This document shows positions 1 to 10,200 of a DNA stretch of 64,000 nt, piece by piece. The notes below the pieces were generated by a model. That model ran no database searches and was not told the DNA's origin. It was given only the letters and a program-made list of their open reading frames with translations. The position numbers and the translations under genes were made by a program. This stretch comes from Agarivorans gilvus (lineage in GTDB: Bacteria; Pseudomonadota; Gammaproteobacteria; Enterobacterales; Celerinatantimonadaceae): assembly GCF_001420915.1 (NCBI RefSeq), contig NZ_CP013021.1, positions 2,263,001 through 2,327,000 on the forward strand. Direction: 5' to 3'. Position 1 is the first letter of the stretch, and every line of letters starts with the position of its first letter.

Positions 1-2213
1 CGAGCCGGCGCTTCTTCACCGCTAAAGCTTTGAACGGTGTAGTACAAACCCGTGCTGGCGTCGTAATCTAATAGCGTAGTACCCCATCCGTTGGCGGTGC
101 CACGGAAGTACCAAAGCTCGTCACCACCATTATCTGGAATAGTGCCACTGACACAGTTACTGGCGGCAATCCAACTACCTTGGGCGTAACATAAGCTGTC
201 GCCGGTGGTACTTAAATCACCGCTTTGGTTAGCGCCGTTATCGTTGAAGATAACATTCAAACTAGTCAAGTTAGTGCCAAAGTCGTAGCAGTAGTAACCG
301 TCTTGCTCAACCATGGCCACACCTGGCCACTGGGCATTAGCCACTGGAGTATCGGCTACCACTGACCAGTAGTACAAAGTAGGGTTGCTGAAACCCGCTG
401 GGTTGTCGAAGCACACTTCGCTAGCTGTTAGCGGCTGAGGTTCTGGCTCGGGTTCTGGCTCAGGGTCGACCGCAATCACCTCGAAACCACAGTCTTGCAA
501 ACTACTCCAAGCGCCGTCTTGATAACAACCAGCACCCGCTGCGCTTAAGTCCGCAGTTTGGTTGGCGCCATTGTTATTAAAGATAAGGTTGATGCTAGTC
601 AGCTCTACGCCCAAGTCGTAACAAGCGAAATCACCATTTTGCTCTAGTGCCACACCAGGCCAGCTGGCATTGTCTAGGCTACCTGCAGGTAACGCACTCC
701 AGTAGTAAAGTGTGCTGTAGTCTGCATCGGTACAAATCGAGCTAGCGGCAACAGGGTTAGCTGGTTGCGGCTGAGGCTGAGGATCCGGTTCACAATCGCT
801 GCAAGCTTCACCCACTACCGCGCCCACATGAATCGCCGCGGCGTTATCACCCACTACGCTGAAGTTAGCCATACCGCCGCTAACAGTAATCACGCTAGGG
901 CCTTTGGCATCGGCTGCCGCAATACACTGACCAGTAGTCGCATCGAAGTCGGCTTCGATGATATTACAGTACTGGCCGTCAGGCATGCCGGTAGCAAGTT
1001 GTTGATCGATGGTGCTGCCGTTGCGTTTGTTAATTACCACAAAGCCTAAGCCACCGCGACCAAAGGCAATTTGGTCATTGCCATTTTGCCACCAATCACT
1101 CACCCGCCACTCACCAGCGGTGTGGTTACGGAAACCCACCATGTTGGCAATGCCACGCCATTTGTGTTCACACACCCAATCACCGCCATCAAAGCCACAA
1201 GCATTACCCGTGTGTACGCCTGAACTTGGTGGACCAGCGTCGAAGTCACCACCGAAGTAGTATCCCGACATAATCTTCGGATAGCCGTAAGGATAGGCAA
1301 GAGTGAAGATGTTAGCTAAGAAGTAGCCTTCACCAGACACACCATGCCAAATCGGGCCATTCGGATTGTGGCGCTCTTCGTCGTGGTTAGTCACAAAGGT
1401 GACCGCATCGGCGCTGCCTAGTTCCATTTGGCTAGGAAGGTCACGCAGTTGAGCGATATTGCTATAACGGAAGGCGGGGCCAATTAAGCGAGCAAAAGCA
1501 AACTCGGTAACGTTGCCGATGTAAGTATACTCGGTAGGGTGAACTGGCTCGCCAGGGGCTCCAATCACTTCTTGGAAGATATACGGATTACCGTTTAACT
1601 TAGCTTTAATCGCAGCAATATCAGCTGCCGGAATATGTTTAGCCGCATCAATACGAAAACCAGCTACGCCCATACTCATGGCATCATTCATGTAGTCCGC
1701 GATTTTTTGGCGAACGTAATCTGAGCCAGTTTTAAGGTCGTTCAAGCCCACTAAGTCACAGTTTTGTACTTGCCAGCGGTTGCTGTAATCAATGTTGCTG
1801 CTGCATGAGTTGAAGTCATCGGGGCCGTAGGGCACTTCAGGGAAGTTTCTGTTGTAGGCCGCCATGTGGTTAATTACCGCATCAAGGTAAATATCTACCC
1901 CGGCTGTCTTACAACGTTGCACCATGTCTTGAAATTCGGCGCGGCTGCCGCTGCGACCTTCGATGGCGTAGCTGACTGGTTGGTAGCGAGCCCACCAAGC
2001 GCTGTTATCGACTGACTTATTAGGGGGTGAAATTTGAACGGCAGCAAAACCTTTAGGTCCTAAAAAGGTTTCACACTCTTGGGCTACATCTTCCCATTTC
2101 CATTCAAAGAGGTGAACAAAAGCGGTTTTGGGTACCGCCATTGCGCTGGAGGCAAACCCCAACGCGCTGCCCGCTAGCAGAGCGCTAGTGGCGAGTTTGG
2201 TTATTTTTCTCAT
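1..2213 (-). CDS. Secreted alpha-amylase (GH13) with starch-binding modules, C-terminus cut by window edge
   Basis: Secreted endo-acting alpha-amylase that should hydrolyse alpha-1,4 glucan outside the cell. The frame is open from the ATG at 2213 to the window start, at least 737 codons, so the 3' end is missing. Residues 1-26 form a Sec signal peptide ending SSAMA. The catalytic barrel follows, with region I DAVINH (~residue 110), nucleophile D189 in GFRIDAAKH, acid/base E215 in FQEVIG and D278 in TNHDEE. After about residue 480 come two tandem ~85-residue repeats, each with YYWS, a WPGVA segment and a VIFN/LIFN-NNGANQ-type motif, resembling CBM26-like starch-binding modules. They are joined by a D/P-E repeat linker. 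A third module (WYFRGTANGW) starts near residue 690 and runs off the edge. The RBS is GGGAAAG. It is divergent from the glucosidase at 2634, which would take up the degradation products. Confidence 0.93.
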   Translation of the reverse strand, partial: MRKITKLATSALLAGSALGFASSAMAVPKTAFVHLFEWKWEDVAQECETFLGPKGFAAVQISPPNKSVDNSAWWARYQPVSYAIEGRSGSRAEFQDMVQRCKTAGVDIYLDAVINHMAAYNRNFPEVPYGPDDFNSCSSNIDYSNRWQVQNCDLVGLNDLKTGSDYVRQKIADYMNDAMSMGVAGFRIDAAKHIPAADIAAIKAKLNGNPYIFQEVIGAPGEPVHPTEYTYIGNVTEFAFARLIGPAFRYSNIAQLRDLPSQMELGSADAVTFVTNHDEERHNPNGPIWHGVSGEGYFLANIFTLAYPYGYPKIMSGYYFGGDFDAGPPSSGVHTGNACGFDGGDWVCEHKWRGIANMVGFRNHTAGEWRVSDWWQNGNDQIAFGRGGLGFVVINKRNGSTIDQQLATGMPDGQYCNIIEADFDATTGQCIAAADAKGPSVITVSGGMANFSVVGDNAAAIHVGAVVGEACSDCEPDPQPQPQPANPVAASSICTDADYSTLYYWSALPAGSLDNASWPGVALEQNGDFACYDLGVELTSINLIFNNNGANQTADLSAAGAGCYQDGAWSSLQDCGFEVIAVDPEPEPEPEPQPLTASEVCFDNPAGFSNPTLYYWSVVADTPVANAQWPGVAMVEQDGYYCYDFGTNLTSLNVIFNDNGANQSGDLSTTGDSLCYAQGSWIAASNCVSGTIPDNGGDELWYFRGTANGWGTTLLDYDASTGLYYTVQSFSGEEAPA

Positions 2214-2278
2214 CGTTACTTTCCCGTGTAATCTAGAGCGTCTCTTTTTTGTAACATCGCCACTCTGTGGTGTTTATG

Positions 2279-2296
2279 CGATGCAAGCTTGGATCG
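2279..2296. promoter_or_regulatory. Near-perfect 18-bp palindrome, candidate operator upstream of the amylase
   Basis: The sequence CGATGCAAGCTTGGATCG is a palindrome apart from one mismatched pair. It lies about 65 bp upstream of the amylase start, where a LacI-family maltose or starch repressor could bind. No regulator gene is in the window, so the assignment is inference. The rest of the 420-bp gap (2214-2633) is AT-rich and holds no gene. Confidence 0.4.
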
Positions 2297-2446
2297 AACC
2301 GGGAAAAAACAACAAGTAAAACGTAACCTTAAGCCCCAGCATCCAATTACCTTGAGCAAATTTACGCCTATTTTTTTGCCAATATTGCCCTCATTTTACA
2401 AACTGGGAAATAACTCACAGAGACTTCGATATACCAGCTAAAATTT

Positions 2447-2460
2447 TTGAATCTGATCAA
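2447..2460. promoter_or_regulatory. FNR-like inverted repeat between the two glycosidase genes
   Basis: TTGAATCTGATCAA matches the FNR consensus TTGAT-N4-ATCAA at 9 of 10 positions and sits in a longer TTTTGA-N6-TCAAAA inverted repeat. It is about 175 bp upstream of the glucosidase start. FNR or a degenerate CRP site are both possible; this is a motif match only. Confidence 0.3.
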
Positions 2461-2633
2461 AATTTCATGAAACTTGAATATAAACATAAAAAATAAAGCA
2501 AATTTGGATATTCTCTAATCAGACTTAACTCAACTTAGCACTCTGTTTATCCGGTCGAAGCAGTCGATTCACTGTCCTTCAAACAACAAATCATTACAAT
2601 TAAGCTTCAACGGTAAATTAAGAGAGCTAAACC

Positions 2634-4265
2634 ATGGAAAAAAAATGGTGGCATTCAGCGGTGGTCTATCAAGTCTATCCGCGTAGTTTTTATGACAGCA
2701 GTGGTGATGGCAATGGCGATTTAGTTGGCATTATTAGTAAATTAGATTATTTGAAGAAGCTCGGCATAGACCTGATTTGGTTATCCCCCGTCTACCTCTC
2801 CCCCATGAAAGACAATGGCTACGACATCGCCGACTATCAGGCGATTGACCCACGCTTTGGTAGCCTAGAAGATATGCGCGAGTTAATCGCCCAGGCTAAA
2901 CAGCGTGATATTGGCATCATGATGGACTTGGTGCTTAACCATAGTTCCGACCAACACGCCTGGTTTAAGCAGTCTCGGCAAAGCCGCGATAACCCCTATC
3001 GCGATTACTATATTTGGCGCGACCAGCCCAGCGAGCTACGCTCCATCTTTGGTGGCTCGGCCTGGCAATATGACTCACAAACCGAGCAGTATTACTGCCA
3101 CCTATTTGCCGATGCCCAGCCCGATCTTAATTGGGAGAACCCGCAAGTGGCCAAGGAAATCCACCAGATGATCAACTGGTGGACGGCACAAGGCGTGGCT
3201 GGCTTTCGTTTAGACGTAATCGACCTCATCGGTAAGCAAATCGACCAAGGCATTACCGAAAATGGCCCACGCTTACACCCGCTACTACAACAAATGCATC
3301 AAGCTTGCTTCAAAGACAAAGCCTTGGTGACGGTGGGCGAAACCTGGGGTGCGACGCCAGAGCTGGCCAAACTGTATTCCGACCCTGCCCGCCAAGAGTT
3401 GTCGATGGTTTTTCAATTTGAACATGCCGCCATCGACTGGCACCCACAACATAGTAAATGGCAACCCCAGCCCTTCAACTTAGTGGCCTTAAAACAAGTA
3501 TTAACTAAGTGGCAAACTACCTTTAACGGCGATGGTTGGAACGCGCTGTTTTGGAATAACCACGACTTACCAAGAATTGTTAGCCGCTGGGGCAACGATC
3601 AACAATATCGCCAGCGTAGCGCCAAACTGTTCGCCACCTTGCTACATGGCATGCAAGGCACCCCGTATATTTATCAGGGGGAAGAAATTGCCATGACCAA
3701 TGTCCGTTTCGATTCCCTAGAAGACTACGATGACATTGAAATTAAAAACAATTATCAAGAGAAGGTAGTGGAACAGCAAAGCCTGAGCCACCAGCAGTTT
3801 ATGCAAGGGGTGTACGCCAGTGCCCGCGATAATGCCAGAACCCCAATGCAGTGGAATAACTCCAGCAATGCCGGTTTTAGCCAAGGCCAACCATGGTTAA
3901 AGGTGAACCCCAATTACCCTGAGATCAACGTGGCGGCAGCGCTGGACGATCCTCAGTCGGTGTTTTACCACTACCAAAAACTGATTGCGCTGCGTAAATC
4001 TGGTGAGTTTAGTGAGCTGCTCATCTACGGCACTTACCAGCTACTGCTGCCAGAGCATCCGCAGATTTTTGCCTACCTTCGCCAATATAAGCAACAGCGC
4101 TTATTGGTAGTTGCCAATGTAAGTGAAGTTGACCAAAGACTAAGCTTAGACTTTAAAGCAAAGCAGGTACTGTTGAATAACCTGCAGCAGCCGCAAGGCG
4201 CGGTAAACCGCCTTGACGCGCTGCAGTTGGCTCCGTATCAAGCCATTATTTATGTCTTGGAATAA
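2634..4265 (+). CDS. GH13 oligo-1,6-glucosidase / glucan 1,6-alpha-glucosidase (DexB/MalL-like)
   Basis: Cytoplasmic exo-acting alpha-glucosidase of 543 residues with no signal peptide. It should release glucose from alpha-1,6-linked (isomalto- or panose-type) oligosaccharides. The GH13 motifs are complete: DLVLNH near 98-103, nucleophile D194 in GFRLDVID, acid/base E236 in VGETWG and D311 in NNHD. The residue after the nucleophile is valine, which in this subfamily goes with alpha-1,6 rather than alpha-1,4 specificity. The segment around 258-320 (FQFEH, KWQ, LFWNNHDLPR) is closer to DexB-type enzymes than to trehalose-6-phosphate hydrolase, though TreC remains the main alternative. The ATG follows a GAGAG-type RBS. 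It diverges from the secreted amylase, suggesting a starch or dextrin utilisation pair. Confidence 0.87.
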   Translation: MEKKWWHSAVVYQVYPRSFYDSSGDGNGDLVGIISKLDYLKKLGIDLIWLSPVYLSPMKDNGYDIADYQAIDPRFGSLEDMRELIAQAKQRDIGIMMDLVLNHSSDQHAWFKQSRQSRDNPYRDYYIWRDQPSELRSIFGGSAWQYDSQTEQYYCHLFADAQPDLNWENPQVAKEIHQMINWWTAQGVAGFRLDVIDLIGKQIDQGITENGPRLHPLLQQMHQACFKDKALVTVGETWGATPELAKLYSDPARQELSMVFQFEHAAIDWHPQHSKWQPQPFNLVALKQVLTKWQTTFNGDGWNALFWNNHDLPRIVSRWGNDQQYRQRSAKLFATLLHGMQGTPYIYQGEEIAMTNVRFDSLEDYDDIEIKNNYQEKVVEQQSLSHQQFMQGVYASARDNARTPMQWNNSSNAGFSQGQPWLKVNPNYPEINVAAALDDPQSVFYHYQKLIALRKSGEFSELLIYGTYQLLLPEHPQIFAYLRQYKQQRLLVVANVSEVDQRLSLDFKAKQVLLNNLQQPQGAVNRLDALQLAPYQAIIYVLE

Positions 4266-4273
4266 ACCACAAA

Positions 4274-4519
4274 CTAGTCTTCAAGCACATATTGTTCAGA
4301 CAAGTGATGACACAGCCACTTGTATAAGTTAAAGGCTTTAGGGCTATTAGGAGTAGGGAGTAAGTCGTCGCTTAAGAAGGCTTCTCCCTTAAAGGTCAGC
4401 ACATCGCGCTGCTGGATAACTTCGCGAACTTCTACGCCAGGAATGTAATCTTCATGTTCACGCAACAATTGGTTTGCCAGGGTGATCAAGTCTTGTTGAC
4501 TAATACTTTGTTTACTCAT
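4274..4519 (-). CDS. yciN: YciN-family (DUF2498) small protein
   Basis: An 81-residue cytoplasmic protein that lines up well with E. coli YciN: LANQLLREHEDYIPG, then GEAFLSDDLLPT and a C-terminal FNLYKWLCHHLSEQY segment. The biochemical function of the family is not established. The ATG at 4519, preceded by AGG about 12 bp upstream, is preferred to an in-frame TTG 21 bp further upstream that has no RBS. It is convergent with the glucosidase, with only eight bases between the two stops. No operon partner is evident. Confidence 0.85.
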   Translation of the reverse strand: MSKQSISQQDLITLANQLLREHEDYIPGVEVREVIQQRDVLTFKGEAFLSDDLLPTPNSPKAFNLYKWLCHHLSEQYVLED

Positions 4520-4602
4520 TGTTCGATTCAACCTATTCAATAACTACGTTTAGCATACCCAGATGTGGCCTGTCGCCCCTGTATCTAGATCAAAGATGCG
4601 CG

Positions 4603-5502
4603 CTACTGCGCCTTCGCCAGCTTGGTTTTACCTCGCCATTGCTGAATAAGCAAGCCACTAATAATTAGCAATAAACCTAAATAGGTGGCGGGTTCGATGG
4701 CTTCAGCCAAGAAATGGCTAATAAAAAACAAAGATAAAAATGGAGAGATAAAAATTAGATTACTGATACGCGCCGTATTTTGAGTGTATTTGAGCGCCAT
4801 CACCCAACAAACAAAGGCAATGCCCATTTCAAACAAGCCCACATAGGCCGCGCCAGCCCAAGCCTTTAGATTAAACGCGGGCAGTCCATCGCTCCACCAG
4901 CAATACAGCGCTACCATGGGTAAGCTAAAGCAAAAAGCCACCAACAAGCTGGCCACCGGCTCGCCTTGATTACGGGTATTGATGATCCAATAACCGGCCC
5001 ATAGTAAGGTGCTAAAGAGCGCCAACAATACGCCAGCCACGCTATCAAATTGCATGGCTAACAAGTCGCCACGGGTCGCGATAACCAATACCCCCAGATA
5101 ACCCAGCAACATCGCCACTAAGTCTTGTTTACGCAATTGTTGCTTCAAGAAGGGCACGGCCAACAGGGCCAAAGTAATCGCCCAAGTATAATTTAGCGAC
5201 TGCGCTTGCTGAGCGGGCAGTAAGTCGTAAGCCTTAAACAATACCAAGTAATAAAGAAAGGGATTAATCGCCCCCACCAACAAGAAATAGCCGGGGCGCT
5301 GCTTGGCATAAGCCCAAGCCAAGGGCAATTTGCGCTGCCACGCCAAAATAACGCTTAATACCAACACCGAGCAGCACGAGGCCAACAATACCAACTGAAC
5401 GGGGCTTAACCACTGCAAGGCCAGCTTAAAGGCGGTGGCCACCGTAGACCACATCAGTACCGCGCTAATACCGAAGAAATAGGCTTTTGTTTGTTGGCTC
5501 AT
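4603..5502 (-). CDS. DMT-superfamily (EamA) transporter
   Basis: A 299-residue inner-membrane protein with ten hydrophobic segments in two tandem EamA halves (about 5-145 and 155-290). The first begins GISAVLMWSTVATAFK, typical of the drug/metabolite transporter superfamily. The substrate cannot be read from sequence; relatives export amino acids or other metabolites. The start has AGGA a few bases upstream. It stands alone, transcribed divergently from the MscS gene across a 257-bp gap. Confidence 0.9.
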   Translation of the reverse strand: MSQQTKAYFFGISAVLMWSTVATAFKLALQWLSPVQLVLLASCCSVLVLSVILAWQRKLPLAWAYAKQRPGYFLLVGAINPFLYYLVLFKAYDLLPAQQAQSLNYTWAITLALLAVPFLKQQLRKQDLVAMLLGYLGVLVIATRGDLLAMQFDSVAGVLLALFSTLLWAGYWIINTRNQGEPVASLLVAFCFSLPMVALYCWWSDGLPAFNLKAWAGAAYVGLFEMGIAFVCWVMALKYTQNTARISNLIFISPFLSLFFISHFLAEAIEPATYLGLLLIISGLLIQQWRGKTKLAKAQ

Positions 5503-5616
5503 AAGGTCCTGAAACTGGGTGAAAGACAGGCTAGTGTATGGGGCATCAGCACATGGCTCAAGCCTTTGGCAGCAAAATATTCACTCAAAACAAGCAATAA
5601 ACTCCAGCACCAAACA

Positions 5617-5681
5617 AGGCTTAAAATAAGCCTAACGGAAGCGAGGCCATACACCTAGCGTAAGCCCTAGCAGCAAGGGCT
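5617..5681. other. Two small stem-loops in the DMT/mscS divergent spacer
   Basis: AGGCTTA-AAA-TAAGCCT (5617-5633) and AGCCCT-N7-AGGGCT (5663-5681) are perfect short inverted repeats. Neither has a T-run, so terminator function is doubtful; they could be operators or leader structure for either gene. Confidence 0.3.
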
Positions 5682-5759
5682 AAAACAGAGCGGCGGTTGC
5701 CTTTCTTAACTAAAGACGCTTTACTAGCCTAGTTAGCAATAAGGATCGCGTACTTAGCA

Positions 5760-6596
5760 ATGAATTATCTCAGCACCATTATGGAAAACAAACTGGTGGT
5801 TACCATTGCGGTAATCCTCGTCACCTTTGCCATCAGATACTTAGCTCTTAAATTGGTGGGTAAAAATCAACGCCGCAACGGCCAAGACCAACGCTCACTA
5901 AAAAGTAATATCAAAAACTTCCTGATTTTTGTTTTGGTGCTACTGCTGATTAACCTGTGGGCCGACGAAATTCAACGCTTCGCCTTTTCCCTCGCCGCCT
6001 TTGCGGTAGCCATTGTCTTAGCCACCAAGGAATTTATTCAATGCATTATTGGTTTCTTCTATTGGATGTCGAGCCGCCCGTTCCGCGTAGGCGATTGGAT
6101 AGAAGTGGACCAATACGCTGGCGAAGTATCACAAATTGATTGGATAAAAACCACGGTATTGGAAGTCAACATCGACACTTACCAATACACCGGTAAAACC
6201 CTGTCTATTCCCAATAACCGCTTCATCACCAGCGCCGTACAAAACCTCAATTTTATGAAGCGTTACGCTATTCATAGCTTTGTATTGGTACGTGATGACA
6301 GCAACATCAACCCATTTAGTTTTATTCAGCAACTAAGAAGCAACGCCAAACTCTACTGCCACGACTTCGAAGATGTAGCCCTGCGTTATAACCAAATAAT
6401 TGAACACAAAATGGGGATTAAAATTACCGGCCCTAAACCCACCATCGAAGTAGGCACCACCGAACTTGGCCACATAAAACTAGAAGTCACCATCTTCTGC
6501 CCCACCGATCAAACCATGGAAATAGAACAAAAAATCACAGCGGACTTTTTTGCGCTTTGCCAAGGGGAACAAACGGAGAGTGTTTTGGCGGAGTAA
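5760..6596 (+). CDS. MscS-family small-conductance mechanosensitive channel
   Basis: A 278-residue inner-membrane channel expected to release solutes on hypo-osmotic shock. It has three N-terminal hydrophobic segments (about 8-28, 50-66, 72-105). The pore-lining helix runs into the diagnostic beta domain, with RPFRVGDWIEV near 112-122 and IPNNRF near 157. The C-terminal alpha/beta cytoplasmic domain follows. Length is close to E. coli MscS (286). The possible RBS (AAGGA) is about 14 bp from the ATG, rather far, so the start is not certain; no better in-frame start exists. Single gene. Confidence 0.9.
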   Translation: MNYLSTIMENKLVVTIAVILVTFAIRYLALKLVGKNQRRNGQDQRSLKSNIKNFLIFVLVLLLINLWADEIQRFAFSLAAFAVAIVLATKEFIQCIIGFFYWMSSRPFRVGDWIEVDQYAGEVSQIDWIKTTVLEVNIDTYQYTGKTLSIPNNRFITSAVQNLNFMKRYAIHSFVLVRDDSNINPFSFIQQLRSNAKLYCHDFEDVALRYNQIIEHKMGIKITGPKPTIEVGTTELGHIKLEVTIFCPTDQTMEIEQKITADFFALCQGEQTESVLAE

Positions 6597-6661
6597 GAAT
6601 TACTTTGTTGGTGGGATTAGTTGTGAACTAGTCTATTTGCAGTGCTAACTGATAGTGCCGA

Positions 6662-6853
6662 TTTCGCCCTGACGGCGATATACTTTTCTTTGCTGGCCAA
6701 AGAAAAATATACAAAAGAAAGGCCACCCCGCATCTTCTTTAATCCTGCGTTGCTCATTCACAAGGGCGTTGAAGTAACTCGCTACGCTCAAACAGACTTC
6801 AACTCTAATCCCTTGTTCATTTGCGCTACTCGGCGAAGATGATGGGGAAATAT
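6662..6853 (+). repeat. Extragenic ~190-bp repeat, copy 1
   Basis: Begins TTTCGCCCTGACGGCGA and contains a palindrome around TTTCTTTGCTGGCCAAAGAAA. Later landmarks are an AAAAGAAAGG segment, AATCCTGCG, AACTCGCTACGCTCAAACAG and CTCGGCGAAGATGATGGGG. All these recur in the same order in the inverted copy at 6947-7136. Short reading frames inside are probably incidental. It looks like the dispersed AAAGAAA-type palindromic extragenic repeats known from gammaproteobacteria. No transposase or terminal duplication is visible. Confidence 0.75.
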
Positions 6854-6946
6854 TCTGTTAGTTACTCAATCGATTTAGGCTTTTCAAGGCTCTGTTAGTT
6901 TAAAGCTCAATGGCTTAACAGTAGGCAAAGGCTCAAGGTGGGTGCT

Positions 6947-7136
6947 TTTCTATCCCTTCATTATCGCCGAGCAGCGCCGGTGACAAGCGGTGACGCCGAG
7001 CACTGTTTGAGCGCAGCGAGTTGCGCAGGCGCGCTTGGAACCAAGCCGCGCAGGATGAAGATAATGCAGGGCGAGCTTTCTTTTTGCTTCGTTTTTCTTT
7101 TCTCGCAAAAGAAAAATGACGTCGCCGCAGGCGAAA
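6947..7136 (-). repeat. Extragenic ~190-bp repeat, copy 2 (inverted)
   Basis: Read on the minus strand it starts TTTCGCCTGCGGCGA, continues with TTTTTCTTTTGCGAGAAAAG, an AAAAAGAAAG segment, CATCCTGCG, AACTCGCTGCGCTCAAACAG and CTCGGCGATAATGAAGGG. It is therefore a diverged copy of 6662-6853, in opposite orientation with a spacer of about 93 bp. The pair fills most of the 619-bp gap between mscS and the RND permease; no gene is supported there. Confidence 0.75.
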
Positions 7137-7215
7137 GCTTTTGCTCTTAGAGCCCACAAGCAATTAAGGCTCATTAAATGAATCCCAGTCGCAACCAATC
7201 AACATCTAACTAATT

Positions 7216-10200
7216 CTAATGCGCTACAGTCGGCTGCCCCACTACCGGAATTTTCCGCTTACCACGAGCAATCACCAAAAACGCCGCGGGCACAAAGAAA
7301 TACGACAGCAAAGTCGTTAAGCCAGTACCGCCGGCGATAGCCACCGCAAACGGTGGCCAAAAGCCGCCACCAGATAGAATCAGCGGTAAAAAGCCGCCCA
7401 CGGTGGTAATGGTGGTCGACATAATGTGCCGCGTACAACTCAACACCCCAGCAAAAATCGCCTCGGTATCGCCTTGGCAGGCCCGCTCGTCGGAGCGCAG
7501 CTCGGCGAGGATCACGATCGCGTCGTTAATCGCCAAACCAATTAAACCGAGCAGGCCAATAATTACCGTAAAGCCAAAGGGGTAGCCGCCCAAATAAACG
7601 CTTAACAAGCCCAAACCCGAAGCTTGAATGGCGGTAAGTACAATCACAAAGCTTAAACGGAAGGAGTTAAACGACAGCACCACCACCATCACTAGCAGTA
7701 CTCCGATCACCCCCACGCTGGCCATTAGGTTATTTACCGCCGCATTACGCTCTGCGCCTTCACCACCAAACTCTAGGCTATAACCGGCTGGCATGGCCAC
7801 TGGCTGTTCGGCAAGGCGCTCTCTAAAGGCATCCAGTACTGCACCGGGCAATACATCGGTACGTAAATAACCTTCAACCACGTTCACCCGGCGACCATTA
7901 CGTCGCGGAATTTCACCGCGAGTGGGTAAAATTTCTAGCTGGGCCAGCGAAGACAAAGGAATATTACCCGCCAGTTGGCTACTTAAGGTTAAATCGCCTA
8001 AGTCACCCACTTCGCTACGCTGCCTGTCGGCTAGGCGGATCCGCACCGGCAAAGACTCACTGGCTTCCAATACCGTGCCGTTAACCCGCCCTTGCAAGTT
8101 CGCCTGTAATTGACTAGCCACTTGGGTCAGGCTCATGCCACTGAGCAAGGATTCATTCTCATCCACATTCAACCACACCTTAGGGGTGCCGGGTAACAAG
8201 GTGGCGCGAGTATGGGTCACATTAGGCAGCTCGGTTAAGATGCGCCGATATTCATCACCCAGCTCTTTCAATACATCCAAGTTAGGCCCATAGATGCGCA
8301 GCTCCACCGGCGCATTAAAGGGTGGGCCTTGCTCTAGTTTGCGTACCAGTACCTGAGCCTGCGGAAATTCTCGGTCAAACTCTTGCTGTAACTCTGGAAT
8401 TAAACGGTTAGCCGCCTGGTAATCATCGGTAGTGACCATCGCTTGAGCATAGTTTTTCGCGCCCATTTGCCGAGGCATCAGGTTGTAATAGAAGGAAGGT
8501 GCATTATTGCCAACAAACCAGCTCACCGATTTAATGCCATCTTTGGCATACATGTGCTCGGTGAGTTGCTCGGTCACATCCTCAGTAGCGTAGATACTCG
8601 ACTGCGGCGCGACATACACTTCTATCTGAAACATATCGCGATCTGAAGGCGGGAAAAACTGTTCGGTCATCTGCCCCACGCCATAAAAGCCCATCATCGG
8701 CAACAGCGATATCAATAACATAGAGGCCTTAGGGAAGCGCAAGCAAGTGCGTAATATGGCTTGAAACATTCGGCCTAACCAAGCAATGTCTAAACCTCGC
8801 TCATACCAATGGTCGCCACTCTCGTGAGAAGGCAAGAAGTGCCCCGAGAAACTGGCCACCAGGGTGTGAGAAATAATGTAAGAGCCCACTAAAGAAAAAA
8901 TCACACTTAAGGCGATACCCACCACAAACTCACCGGTTGGCCCCGGCATTAATACGATGGGCAAGAAGGCCAGTACCGTGGTTAAGGTAGAGCCCAACAA
9001 GGGCAGCCATAAATGGGCGATGGCTTGCTTCACCGCCTGTAAGCCACTCAAACCCTGGCGTTTTTTCTGGCCGATGGTATCGGCCATAACAATGGCGTTA
9101 TCCACCATAATGCCCAAAGCCACTACTAAACCCGTGACCGACATTTGATGGATCGGCGCGCCGTAGAAGTTCATGCAGCCCAGAGTAAACATTACCGTTA
9201 AGGGTAAGGACATCGCCACAATCAATGCCGAGCGCCAGCCCAGAGTGAGCAGCAATACCAGCACAATAATCACAAAACCCACCAGCACGTTATTTACCAG
9301 CTCACCCAAACGTTTAGCGGTGTAACTTTCTTGCTCAAAAATCACCTCGGCGCTGACATTGCTGGGCAGCTCCATACGAAATTCATCGAGGGCTTGAGTC
9401 AGCCAGGCGCTCCATTTATCTACTCGATACTCGGAGCGCATTCTCACTCCAAGCACTACCGCGGGTTCTCGCTCCACCGTGGCGAGTTGCTCTGGCGGGC
9501 TTTTGAGGGCGCGGCTCACCGTAGCAAAATCGCCCAAGCGATAAACGTAACCATTACTATCGCTAATTAGCGGAATTTCCCTGATCCGCTCTAGCGAATC
9601 CAGCTCGCCTCTTAGCTCCAACTGCATTTGGGTATTGCTATTAATCAATTCACCGGCGGTGACTTTGGCATCGGCGGCCGCAATCATCTGGGAGATTTGC
9701 TCGGTGGTCATACCCAGTGCGCCGGCCTGATAAGGGTCTAGCTCTACCAATATCTCTTCGCTGCCCTCACCTTGAATATCTACAAAATCGGTGCCGGGTA
9801 CATTGCGCAGCAGGCTTTGCAACTCTTTGGCATAACGCCCCAATATGGCTAAGTCACTCTCGCCCGGGCCAGTCCAACGCAGCGCAATAATTGAGGTAAA
9901 GGCATAACCGCGCTCTTCATCTAGCAAGGGAGCAGAGCTACCGGCAGGCAGTTGCGGCGTGAGCTCGCCGACTAAGTCACGGATCCGTGCCCACACTGGC
10001 ACCACATCCATCACATCATCTTTTAACTCGACCTGCAGCACCGAAAAGCCGGGGCGAGAAGAAGACTGCACCAGCTTTATCTCTGATAGCTTACGAATTT
10101 TGTTTTCAATAGGGTCGGTAATCAGCGACTCAACCCGCTCAGCAGAAGCCCCCGGGTATTGAGTAAAAATACTGGCAAAACGGCTGGTGATTTCTGGGTC

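Noticed and set aside
6642..6842. 66-codon frame in the gap after mscS
   Set aside because: It coincides with the extragenic repeat; the inverted copy has similar frames in several phases, so it reflects the repeat and not a gene.
6933..7198. Three overlapping 70-82-codon frames in the second repeat copy
   Set aside because: Arg/Ser/Cys-rich composition, overlap on both strands, no RBS, and explained by the repeat.
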